From the NCBI GenBank assembly GCA_009829735.1, contig CM020620.1:26754951-26818950 (forward strand): 64,000 bases of DNA. The letters are read 5' to 3'. This document shows positions 10,598-21,780 of this stretch, one piece after another. A model generated the notes under the pieces. That model ran no database searches, was not told the DNA's origin, and worked only from the letters and a program-made list of their open reading frames with translations. The position numbers and the translations under genes were made by a program. This DNA comes from Pyropia yezoensis. Taxonomy: Eukaryota > Rhodophyta > Bangiophyceae > Bangiales > Bangiaceae. Every line of letters begins with the position of its first letter. The stretch's first letter is position 1.

Positions 10598-12496
10598 TCA
10601 CGGCGCGGGAAATACCTTGTCCAGCCCCGCCGCCCACAGCCCCCCCACCCGCGACCGGAGCAGCGCCAACGCCTGCGCACGGGTGGGCACGGCGCGGATG
10701 CCGACAGAGGCCCACGTGGCGCCCGGCATAAAGAGGAAGGCGTCGGCGCCCGACACCACCGCCGCGGCCATTGTCAGCGCGTCCACGTCCGCGGGGGGCA
10801 CCAGCCGCCCCGCCCGTGCCGCGTCGTACACGGCCCACCACCCAACCAGCCGGTGGGAGGCGGCGAGGACCGCCACGTACGGGCAGACCAGGGTGGCAAA
10901 GTTGTGGCCCTCGAGGGAGCCCGCCGTAAACGGGCTGTCGCAGTGCACAAAGGCGGCCGCGTCGGCGCCGCCGGCGCCCGCCGGGCGGGACGCAGACACC
11001 CCCATCGAGGCGGTGAGGGTATCCCCGTGGGAGGAGAGGTGGAGGTAGGCGGGGCCGACAGGGTAGTTGCGGCTGCAACTGCCGACGGTCACGACCAGCA
11101 GGCGGGAGCGCAGGCGGGCGCGCACCGCCGCGCGAGCGTCGCGGGGCTGACGGGAGAGGAAGCCCCGGATGGCGGCGGCCACCTCCACCGTCGTGCGGCT
11201 GTAGGTGACGAGCACGAGGCGGAGGTGGGGCGGCAGCGGTGGCACCACCACAACCGCCGCCGCCGCCGCCGCCGCTGCCGCCGCCGCGCCGCCGCCCGTC
11301 GCCACGTCGGCTGCCGGCGACACCGGGGCGACGGGCACGGCCGGGTCCCCCGCGGCGGCCGCCGCGAGCAGAACCCGCAGCGCCGACTTTAGCCGCGTGT
11401 CCACCCCATTAACCGCAGACAGGGCCGCCTGCACCGCGTCGCGGGCGCGGGACGGCAGCACCGCCGACTGGCCCGCTACCAGCGGCGGCACGTTGGGCAC
11501 CTCCGCCGCCCGCAGCGCCGCGTCCACCGCGGCCAGGGCGGCAAAGACCGCCGGCGGCGCGCCGGCCAGGTCAATGGGCGCGTCCCCCTGGTCCATCTGG
11601 GTGGCACAGTGCAGCTGCGTGAGCGCCCAGCCGGGGCCCAGCAGCCGCGCATAGTGCGCCACCCGGTCAACGGTGGACGTCTTGTCCCACACCACCGTCT
11701 GGTGCATGGTGTTGAGGCCGGGGGTAAAAAGCGCCACCTCCCGCCCCGCCCCCGCCACGTCGGCGGTGGCCCTGCTGTGGCCCGCCGCCAGCGGCGGGGT
11801 GTGCACCCCGCCGCGCACCGCGGGGACCGGCCCAAACGCGAGGGGCCCCCCCAGCAGCGCCCACGGGGAGGGGGACCGGAGCGCCCACCGCAGGTCCACC
11901 GACCCGCCGTCGCTGCCCGGCACGCTCACCCGCCCGTCGTGGGCCACGTCATAGTTGAAGCGGTAGACGGGGGCGCCGGGGGAGAGGGGGCTCCCGGTGG
12001 GGGTGGCCACCAGGCCGGGAGGGAGGTCGGGGCCGGTGGCGGCGAGCAGCTGCTGCAGGGCGCGGAGGCCAACGCCGCCGCCGCCGCCGCCACCGCTGCC
12101 ACTGTCGCCGCCGAGGGCGGGGGAGGAGCGCCCCGCCGCGCCGAGCACCCGCGCCACCCTCAGCGCCGCCACCGCATCCGCCACCAACCCGACCACATAC
12201 CGCCCGCCGCCGCCGCCGCCGCCGCCGCCACCGCCGCCGCCACCGCCGCCGCCACCACCACCCCCACCACTGGCACTGTGCCCGCCGGTGGCCGCCGGCG
12301 ACAAAGAGGCACGCCACCCGCCGCACCGGTGGCAGCCGCGCCTCCCACCGATGGCGGCGCCCCGCCACCTCCCACCATGGATGCAGCCACCGCGGGGGGC
12401 CCCGCCCGCGGCGCACGCGCCCACACCGCACCGCCTGGCCGCGGGCGCGACGGCGGCGGCGGTGGCGGCGGCGGCGGCGACACCCCCACCCCACCG

Positions 12497-12532
<36 letters not shown>

Positions 12533-12625
12533 ACCGCCGCGGCACCCGCCACACCCGCCGCACCTACCGCACCCGCCGCCGACGCCAATGCCGCCGTCGC
12601 CCCCACCACCGGGCGGGGGCGCCAT
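10598..12625 (-). CDS. Conserved-looking unknown, possibly alpha/beta-hydrolase-like
   Basis: A 675-residue protein from an ATG. The first about 150 residues are poly-Gly, Ala and Cys runs from CCG-type repeats and may be disordered or partly untranslated. From about residue 150 the sequence becomes complex and protein-like. It contains VALFTPGLNTMHQTVVWDK, a strand LRLVLVTYSRTTVEVAAAI and LLVVTVGSCSRNYP, followed by HLSSHGDTLTASMG. Alternating strands and helices with Ser- or His-bearing turns suggest an alpha/beta hydrolase or Rossmann-like fold, but I see no certain GxSxG nucleophile elbow and do not assign a reaction. The stop lies just beyond an AAG-GTATTT sequence that could also be a splice donor, so a further exon is possible. 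No partners are suggested by the neighbours. Confidence 0.6.
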
Positions 12626-15600
12626 CAGACACTCAGAGCAAGAACAAAAGGGGGAAGAAAAGCACGGCCAAGACGAGAAGGGGGAGGGAGAGGGTAGGCA
12701 GGCGGGGGTGGGCCAACAGACGTAGCAGCGACTACGGCAGCGGCCAGCTGCTAGCGACCGTCTCGCCTCCGGTCACACGTGGGGAGTATGTGGAGAACAG
12801 GGATGTGGAGGGTAGGAGGGTGACGCAGCGGCGTCACGAGAAATCGCTTGCACGTGCGCGCGGAGAGGGGGGGGGGTGGGCGGCGCGACCCTTGTGATAG
12901 TGGGGGAGGGGGGGGGGGGTGGTGCGCTAGGCGCTAGCCGCTGCGCCTCGCGGTCAGCACTACTTCCCCGCCTCTCTCAGGATGTCGGACGCGCGGGCGA
13001 AAGGTGGGAGGGAGAGCGGCAGGGCACAAGGCCGCCGTTGCAGCCAGACGGGAGGGCCCACTCGCCCGCCGGTGGGGAGGGAGCATCATTGCCTTGAGTA
13101 TGGAGCAGGGGTAGTGGTGCCCCGCCGCGGGGGCTCGAGCTCGACCTCCCGCGCGGGGCACGCGCGGGGGCAAGACAACGACGCGCTGCTCCGTTCACGC
13201 TCCCCCCCCCCAACACGCTTCCCGCCGTGTCCCCGGCGCCACATCTCTACCTCCCGTGCACGAGGCACCCTCTGCCGCGGGCGGTGTCACGAGAAACAAG
13301 AAGAAGAGACCAAAAAGGCAAAACGCCGAGTCCTGCGCATGGCACGCCCGAGCGCCGCTTGGACGCTCGCCCCTGCCCTCTCTTCCATCGGCCGACGTGT
13401 GTGTGGAGGGGGGGCGGCGGTGGATGCGTAGCGGCTCCCCACAGCGTGCCCGCGGATGGGCGCCCCGCCGCTGGCTGCATCCGACCACACGGAATAGCAC
13501 TCCTGCTGGTCTCCCCGCCCCCGCCTTGCCCACGTGCCCCGCTTTGCCCGCGCGCGAGGACAGAAGGGGGGAGGGGGGCGAGGGGGAGGAAACGGGCATA
13601 ATCAGGCGGAGCCGCGTGGCAGGCGCGCTGGGGATGGCGGGAAGGCCGCGGCTGTGGCTTGGGAGCCGTGCCCGAGGGAAGCGCCGCGGATGTGTGACGG
13701 GGACCCACCGCCGCTGGACGCTGCGGCTGGTCGCCGGCCGTTTCGGTGGAATCCGTACAGTCAGTAGTGCAAAGTACGCTTTCGTGGTGTATTTAATATC
13801 GCGTAGATCGCCTATAAACTGAGGCTAAAAAGCCGTCGCTTGGAAGAAAGCGAGACCAAAGAAGAATTCTCCGCCCGCTCGCAACCGCAACCGTCAAGAG
13901 GACGGGACACTCTGCCCGCGGGCGGCCGCCCGCGCGTAGGTATCTACCACCGTCGTGGCATCCGCGGTGCGCCCATTTGGCAGGATGGCCCCACTCCTCG
14001 CTGTCGTCGGGGTGGCCGGTTGCCTCTAGCGCGGGGGGGGGGGGTCGGAGTCTCGAGCGGCGCCCGGTCGCGGACAGCCAACGACGACGGGCGACGGGCG
14101 ACTGCACTCGACGCCAGGCGGCGGTGGCGGTGGCGGTGGCAGTGGCGGAGACGGCGGCGGTGGCGGCGGCGGCGGCGGCTCGCGGGGGCGGGGCGGCAAG
14201 AGGCGCCCCCCTCCGCCTCCCCTCTTCTTCCCACGCGGCTTCCCCCGCCTACACACACGGTCACCGCCGCCGCTTTGAACCGCGGGCGCCCCCACATGAT
14301 GGCGGCGCCCCGCTGCCGGGGGGTGGTGGCCGGTCGCCACGCGCTCGCAGCGGGGGAGGGTGTGGGGGTCGTCTTGTCGCGGAACAGCCAATGACGGGCA
14401 CCAGGCGCGCTCGGCGACTGCGGCGGCGGCGGCAGCGATGGGGACGGCCGAGTCCCGGCGGCCGGCGGTAGGCGGCCGGTGGCGGTGGGCGGCCGTCGGG
14501 GGCGTCCTGTCTCGCGCACCACCCCGCCCCCCCCGCGAGCAGTCGTGCAACCGTGGCAGCAGACTCTCTGCTGAGCTCTGCTGAGCAGAGCCGGTCCCGC
14601 CCTCCCACGCCCCTCCCCCCCCACCCCCCCGACATCTGCCTGTGGACACTTGTGGGGGCGGGCCCCACCGACTTTTTGGAGCTCCTATTGGGGAGGGTGG
14701 ACTCTGCGCCTTCTCGCGGGGCCGGGCCTCGCCCGTGCGCCGCCGGCTGTGCCCCCTGTGGCCCCCCCGCGGGCGGCCGTAGAAACTGGGCGCAGCCACC
14801 AGACGATGTGTCTTTTGGGCCGGGGGGGGGGGGGCGGAAGGCGACGTCGATGTTTGGCGCCGGCGCAGCAGCCGAACACCCCCCCCCCCCCCCCCGAACG
14901 CCAAGCGAAACGCCGCCATGAGCAAGCAAGAGAGAGGGGAGGGGTGGGCCCTGCTGGGCATATCCTTGGCGGCAGCTGCCCATACTGGGGACGGCCGGCC
15001 GGCCACTGGTGACTGCCACGGTGCGCCGCCACAGGCGCACCCTACGCCATGGTGCCATACGGCAGGGGAGGCACCCCCACCACCACCGCCGCCGCCGCCC
15101 GCGGGTGCGCACTTTTGGCACCCGCCCCCCAGGCTGCAGCGACGCGGGGTACTGTACACCACAGTGCACTACAGTATGGACGGGATGGCCCCCCCACCAA
15201 CCCCGCCCGACGGCGCGGCGCGCGTCGCCACGGCCAACCACACGCCGGCGGCGTCTCCCCCCCGCCGCCGCCCGCCACAGCCGCCACAGCCGCCACAGCC
15301 GCCGCCGCCGCCGCTGGTCAGGCGGTGCGCGTGCGCGCGCCGCCCGCGTCGCGCACGACGCGCGTGGCGGCGAGCCGACGCCATCCATCCCCCCCCCCCC
15401 ACCACCACCTGCAGAGTGGGAGCGGGTGCGGGTATATGAGGAGTGAGGAGGGGGGGCGACGTGCGAGGAGGCGGGGGTGCCAGCCACTCTTTGCTTGCCG
15501 CCGTTGCGGGGGGCGTCGCCTCCCTCTACATACCTAGCCCCCCCCCACCCCCCAGCCGCGCAGGCCCTGTGGGAGGACACGGGACGGCTGGGCTGCGACC

Positions 15601-15992
15601 GCAGGGGAGGGATCAAGGCGACGCTGCCCCCCCCCTGCAAAAACACGCTCCCCACCCATCGCAAAAGACGTGTTCTGCGCATGGGCTGCAGACCACCGTC
15701 CAGAACCGACCCGCCGCTGTCCCCACCCGCACATCTCCCCCCGCCCAGCCACGCCCACCCAAAAAAAAACAGGCCTGCCACCGTTGGGGAGAGGCTGCCC
15801 TGCCCCTGCAGGGAACGCGGTGTGGATGCAAGAGCCATCATGGCTCTTTCATCCATAATGGGTATCTCCCAGCCCGCACGCAGCGGCCTCGCTCACGGGG
15901 AGCGACGATCCCCACCACCCCCCCACCACCCCCGCCACACCTCGAGCTTGGTGGGGGGGGCGCGACCCCGCCCACCCCCCCCTGCCCCCCAC

Positions 15993-16067
15993 AACACGGC
16001 GTCCCCCCGCCCCCCCCAACACGGCGTCCCCCCGCCCCCCCCAACACCGGGTCCCCCCGCCTCCCGC
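15993..16067. repeat. Three 25-bp C-rich tandem units
   Basis: AACACGGCGT or AACACCGGGT followed by a C-rich block recurs at 15993, 16018 and 16043. The unit is short and the copies nearly identical. Confidence 0.75.
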
Positions 16068-16233
16068 CCGGCCGGTGGGGCGGCGCAGATCCCCAGCGGC
16101 GGTCACCCGTCGGCGCGGTGTGCGCGGGCCCCCCCGCGCGGGGCCCCGCGCCGCCGCGCGCGCACAGCGCGGGAGGAGGTAGGGTCCCGCCCCGCCGCCG
16201 CCGCGGCCCCGCCGCGCGCCTCCCCGGGGAGCG

Positions 16234-16266
<33 letters not shown>

Positions 16267-16320
16267 CGTGGGCCGGGGGGGGGGGGGGGGGGGGGGGCCC
16301 CGCGGGGGGGGGGGCCCGCT

Positions 16321-16358
<38 letters not shown>
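16234..16358. repeat. Cluster of giant C and G homopolymers
   Basis: A 32-bp C run (16234-16265) is followed by a 23-bp G run (16275-16297), short GC islands and a 37-bp G run (16322-16358). The C and G blocks are complementary and could pair as a hairpin. G-quadruplex or i-motif folding is also possible. Assembly artefact cannot be excluded. Confidence 0.85.
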
Positions 16359-16360
<2 letters not shown>

Positions 16361-18266
16361 GGGGGGGGGGGGCGGAAGAACCAGGAAGGCACGAGGCAGG
16401 GTGGTGGCGGCGGCGGCGGATGGGCGCGCCGGCGTGATGGCCGGTTGATGGAGCGCCCGGAGGTCGGGCGCGGGGTGGGCGCACCCGATGGGGTGGGCGT
16501 GGGATGGGGCCCCGCTGATGGGCCAGGGCGTGAGCCGCGGGAGGGGGCGGCCGGCCGCCCACGCCCCCCGAGGTGCCGGGGTGACCACCACCACGGGGAG
16601 TCGTCTGGGGATGGGGGGTAGAGGGGGGGAGGGGGGGTGAATGGGGCGGCTGCGGCCTTGCGGCCCGGGGCGACCCCCCCCCCCCCCCCCGCCGCCGCCA
16701 CGCCGCCGCTGACGCGGGGGGCGTCTCTCCCTCCAACGCGGCTGGGAAATGCCGCCGCTGCTCAGGGTGGTGCTGCTCCCGCCACTCCCCCCTCGGCCGT
16801 GGGGGGTGTTGCGAGCAGGCGACCGCTCCTCTCCAGGGGGGTGCCCACAGCACACGGGGTTCTTGTGCAGCTTCGACAGGGGGACGGCGGGGGTCCTGTT
16901 CGCGCGGGGGGGAGGGTGGGGGGGTAGTCGGGTAGCAGCAGCCAGACTTCGTCCCCACCACGCTGCGCAGCGTCTGCGGCGGTAGCAGGGGCCGCCGTGC
17001 CGACCGCAACGGCGCCGCCGCAGTGGCCAGGCGTGCACCATGCCGGCCGCGACTGGGTGCTGCCGCCGCCAGCCGCCGCTATGGCCCCATCGGGGTCACC
17101 TTCCTCCGCCTACCACCCTGCTCCTTTCCCCTTCCCCCCCTCACCTAATCGGCTCCGCTTCCTCCCCACCGACGGACCTCTGCCGACGCACCCAGAGGGC
17201 TGAGTGGGGGGAGGGGCGGCCGCCGGTGCGCCGTGCAGAGGAGGTACAAGGGGGGGGGGGGGGGGGAGTGAGGGCACGTCGAGCGGCTCGACGGGTCGCG
17301 GATGGCAGTGACCGCAGAGGGGAGGGCGGGGAGGACGGGGGGGAGGGACGAGGGAGCAAGGGAGAGCAGGGCGGTGGGGGCAGTGAGGGGTTGAGGGGGG
17401 TGGCCCAACGTTGAGCAACAGCCGTCGCTGCCGTCGCCGTCACACGCCCCAGCGGGCCGGGCGCTGGCCCCTTTCTCCCCTCACCCTCCCCCCCCCGCCA
17501 CTCTGCCCGCACCCCCGCGCTGCGGCAGCGCCTCCAGTCCTTGGTGGATGGCGAGAGAGGGAGGGGCGGGGGAGGTCGGTGGCGTCGACGGGAGGGAGAG
17601 GGGGAGCGGTCGGCGGGCGGGCGTGCAGCAAGGGGAATCCACGCCGCCGCCGCTCGACTCTTGTCCCCTGCCCCCCCCGGTCCCCACCCCCGTGCCGCTG
17701 CCGCATGGAAAGGGCGGGGGGGGGGGTGAGGGGGGCTGATGAAGCGCCCACACACACATAGCAGTAGGTAGCCAGCGGCTGTCATCCACGGGGCGGCAGC
17801 GGCCGCGCGGCGCCGTGTGCCGAGGGGGGGGGCGGGGGCGTCGCCGGCGGCGGCCGTCGAGCGGCGGGCGACGGCGGGCGGCAGCGGCGGCGGGGTCGGC
17901 AGGCCGGAGGCGGCGGGGCGGTGGGCCGGCGTGCGGCGGGAGGCGGGCGGCGACGGGCGGCGGCGGGGCGAGCGCCGTCTGCCGGGCCCACGGGCGCCTG
18001 TCAGACGGGGAGGACGCAGCGCGCTAGGGCGGTGCGGGGTGAGCTGGGCAAGCCATTCGTCAGGGAGGGAGAGGGACAGGAGCGGCGGGGGCCGTCGAGA
18101 GCCGCAGAGCAGATGGGGAAGGGCGTCTATGAAGAAGGGGACGAGCAAGGGGAGGGAGGGGAGGGGGGGAGGGCAGGGCAGAGCGGGGGACAACGTCGGG
18201 GCAAGGTCATATGGGGGGAAGGAGGTATTGGCGGCGAGCGTCTTGTCTGCTCACCCCGTCGACCAG

Positions 18267-18432
18267 CCCGTCGCCGCCCGTCGCCGCCCGTCGCCGCCCG
18301 TCGCCGCCCGTCGCCGCCCGTCGCCGCCCGTCGCCTCCCGTCGCCACCCGTCGCCGCCCGTCGCCGCCCGTCGCCGCCCGTCGCCACCCGTCGCCGCCCG
18401 TCGCCGCCTCGTCGCCGCCCGTCGCCGCCCGC
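18267..18432. repeat. Decamer minisatellite TCGCCGCCCG, about 16 copies
   Basis: The 10-bp unit repeats with only occasional single-base changes (TCGCCTCCCG, TCGCCACCCG) and one phase slip near 18409. It is open in several frames and encodes simple Arg/Gly/Pro repeats, so the open frames here are not evidence of a gene. Confidence 0.95.
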
Positions 18433-21400
18433 CGTCCGCCGGCCGGCCGGCGCACGGCGATCCCCACTCCCCTTTGCGGGTACCGCATCCCCCCTCCCCC
18501 CACCCCTCTCCTCCCCCCCCGCCGACCACGCACGCCCCTGGTCGCCATCCGTACCCCTCCCCCCCCCCCGGAGCGTCGCCGTCCGCTGCGCCGCCACCCC
18601 CACGGCGCCCAATGCTCTATGGCGCGTGTCACCACCCCACGGCGCCCGTCGCGACCGCTTGATGTATTGGCTCGCCGCCCCTCCCCCCCCCCCCCACCAC
18701 CACCGCGCTGCTGCTGCATCCAGCTGGCCGCCGCTGCAGTCGGTTGTGGCGCAAGCCGCTCGCGTCTGTCTGGGGGAGCCCCCGCCGTCCCTGCCGGCCG
18801 GCGCGCGGCGGCTGCGGCTGCGGCGGCGGCCGGCGGCCGGCGGCGGGGCACGCGCCGTGGCGGCAGCGGCTGCGGGCAACGGCGGCGGCAGTGGCAGCAG
18901 CAGCGACAGCGGCGGCGACAGGGACAGAGACTGGGGCAAGCGGCGGCGGGAGGCCGTCTGGTTGTGGGCGGCCTGTCGCAGGCGGGCACCAGCGGTGGGG
19001 GCACCGCCGGGTGTGGTGGCGGTCAAGGGGGGCGCGGAAGGGGGTCTACGGGGGGTGGTGGTGGTGGTGGGGGGGGGGGGGCTGGTACAGGATCTTCTCG
19101 CCGTCCGTGCCGCGCTGCGCCACGGCGGTGGCGGTGGTGGTGCTGTGCCTTCCACCAACGGCGCACCCCCCACCATCACCACCTCCCGACCCCCATTCCC
19201 TGCCCCTTGCCCGCTCCCTTTCTCACCCTCCATCCTAATCCATCTGGAGGTGTGGGCGTGGCAAGCGCCGCCTCGACCCCGACGCCAGAGGGGTTTGGCC
19301 GCCTGTCGCACGCACTCACCCCCCCCCCCCCACACTCCTTCCCCTCCCCCACGGTCTGCTGGAGAGTCAGCGTGGCCTCCCTCCTCCCCTCCTCTCTCCC
19401 CCACGCAATGTCCGTGACCCGTCCTCCTCCCCCACGGGGGGGAGCCCGTGGCCTGTCGTCCCCCACGGGAAGAGCCAGTGCCCCTCCTCTCTCCCAGAGG
19501 ACGAGACATCGGTGTGTCCCCTCCTCCCCCATCCATCCTCCCCACCCCCCCCATCCGGCCGAGTGCCGCCCCGTCCCCCCTCTCCTCTCCTCAGCAGACA
19601 CCCCTGCCACCATCCTCAATCAATCACCCCCGACGGACGGCGGATGGGGTCCCCAAGGGGAAGCCACGACGGGCGGCCAAGACCCAGAGGACCCACGCAA
19701 CGACGGAGTGGCGACTGTGCGTGGGTGGGTCGTGTGAGGGTGTGGCGGGCGGGGGTTGTGGATGGGATGTGCGTGTCCTGGGGGGGGGGGGGGGGGGGGG
19801 CACAGAGGAGCGGAAATCACCTCGGTCATGGACACGGGGCCGTGCACGGCCCCACGACGACGCTGCCGCAGCCGCCGCCGGAGCGGAGCGGAAACCACCT
19901 CGGTCACGGTCGTGGGGGGTCGTGCAGCGGGGACAGTGGCAGCGTCGTCGTCAAGGGAGCGAGGTGGGAGCAGAGTGGTGGCCCCGGGGGGGGAGCGCGC
20001 GTGCGTAGGCGGCGACGGGCGAGGATGGGGAGCAAGGGGGGTTGGGGGAGGTACGCTTGCCAGCGGCTGCCGCGGCGGCGACTGTTGCCGTCCTATGCCC
20101 ATAGGGTCGCGATTGCCTTGCTGCGGCCGACGCGATTGTCATCGCGCCGTGGGTAGGGCGTGCCGTTGGGGGGGGGTGCCGGGCGGGAAGGGCGTGCATC
20201 CAACCGGCGCCCCCCCCCCCGGTGCGCTCCCGCCGCGGTCCCTCTGCCCGTGAGTGAACCCCAGCGGCGGCGGTCGTCGTGGGTGGACAGCTGGTCCATG
20301 CCGCGGCCGCGCTGGCAGCGGCTGTGACCAGTGTGCGCGCGGGGCTCCCGACCGGAAGGGCGGCCGCACCCGACACCCCGCGTGGCGCGCGTTGGGCGAC
20401 TCCCACACCGGCGACGGCCCGTGGCGAGGCCGCGTCTTCCCCCGCCACCCCTCCTGTCTCCCCCCGCTCCGCCTCTCTCTCCTCGCCGCTCTGTGTCGCC
20501 GCGGCCCCCACAGCGTGACGGGGCGGGGCGGAGCGGTGCAAGGGGGCCTCGTGCCATGGTGGCAGCTCCTGTGGCGCGAATGGGTTGGGGGGGCGCCGCC
20601 CTCTCTGTGGAGACAACGACGGCTACCACGGCGCGCGCACACCGCGTGTGTGCGCGTGCGTGCGCGTGCGTGCCCGTCGCGTCCGGGGGGTGTTGCGCCG
20701 GCGGCGCGGGAGGGTCTTGGGGTGTGTGTGTGTGCGCCCCCCCCCCTCACACACGTTGGAGGGGAGCGACAGGGGGGGGGGGGGGAGGGACAGCGCGGCG
20801 CGCACGCGCGCCAGTGCTGACCCTCTTGGTTGTCTGGCGCCGGCGTGGCCCGCACTTTACGAGCGGGGTGACGGCGGCGAGAGACACCCGCGCCAACCTG
20901 CTGCGCGGTGGCAGCCAGCCAGTCTGGCCGCTCGGGGAGAAAGTGTGGTGGCGGGTGTTGTTGTTGGTGGGATGATGGGAGCGCTGCCGTCAAGGGGGGA
21001 TGGCGGGGGGCTCCCAAGCCTCATGGAGGGAGCTTGTGGGCCGAGTCGTCGCCCCCCGCCCCCCCCCCTGCCTCTGCACCAGGCTGCGGCGTCATGTGTC
21101 CCGCTCCGCTCGAGGCTGGCACCGTTTTGTGCCGACGGCGGGGGGGTTGGCGGTCACGGCCATGGCCACCGCCACTCCTCTTTCCCGTCCACCCCTCGCC
21201 TTAAGCCGGTGGCGTCCCCTCCGCTATATATTCTTCACCTGACCCTTGAGGGTTTATTCTCTTCTTTTCTTTTTTCCTCGTGTCCACTAGGCCATTTGCT
21301 ATATTCCGCCGCGCCCGGCTTGGGACCGGCCTCCACCAGGGTGGCCTCCACGAGGGAAGATGTGCCTCGGCCCCGCGTATGAGGGGCAGTGGCGAAAAGG

Positions 21401-21780
21401 GCCTGGGGGGGGGGGGACGGGGGGACCGCCAGCGGAAAAACCGGCAGCAGGAACATTACGTACTGGCCAATTGGCGAAATCCCAGCTGCCTGCCCCCCCG
21501 TGTATCTTTGGTCAATGGGCGCGCGCCGCCCAGACAAGCGCGGTGGTGCACAAAACGAGGGGGGGGGGAGAGAACGTGCGCGCGGCGCCAACGTGTGTGG
21601 TGCGCGACAGCCGCGGCGGGGCGGGGCACACTCAGACCCCACCGCCACTCGCAGGGCCAGAAAGCGGGGCGCTGACGCAGCAGCAGCAGCCACGGCCATG
21701 GGCCGCGCGGCTTCCGCGTCGCGTGCGGCCATGGCGGCCCGCAAACGCACCCCGCGTCTGCCCTACGATACAACTTGAAA

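Larger units (their letters stand above)
12626..21780. other. 9-kb GC-rich low-complexity region
   Basis: Nothing in this stretch supports a gene. All six frames are open for long distances because stop codons are rare in such DNA, and the translations are Arg, Pro, Gly or Ala tracts with no recognisable domain. The least repetitive piece is on the plus strand near 18730-19150, where one frame contains a Val/Ala-rich segment, but no family was recognised. Homopolymer runs, short tandem repeats and a decamer minisatellite are listed separately. Confidence 0.6.

Noticed and set aside
15831..15856. Short inverted repeat AGAGCCAT/ATGGCTCT
   Set aside because: Eight-base arms with a 1-base centre are expected by chance in a window of this size.
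14026..16621. Open frames of 300-530 codons on both strands
   Set aside because: They overlap one another in several frames, translate to Gly/Pro/Arg tracts and have no domain. They exist because stops are rare in this GC-rich DNA.
17141..19737. Long overlapping frames across the decamer minisatellite
   Set aside because: Openness is produced by the repeat itself. No complex conserved sequence, apart from a weak Val/Ala-rich piece that I could not assign.
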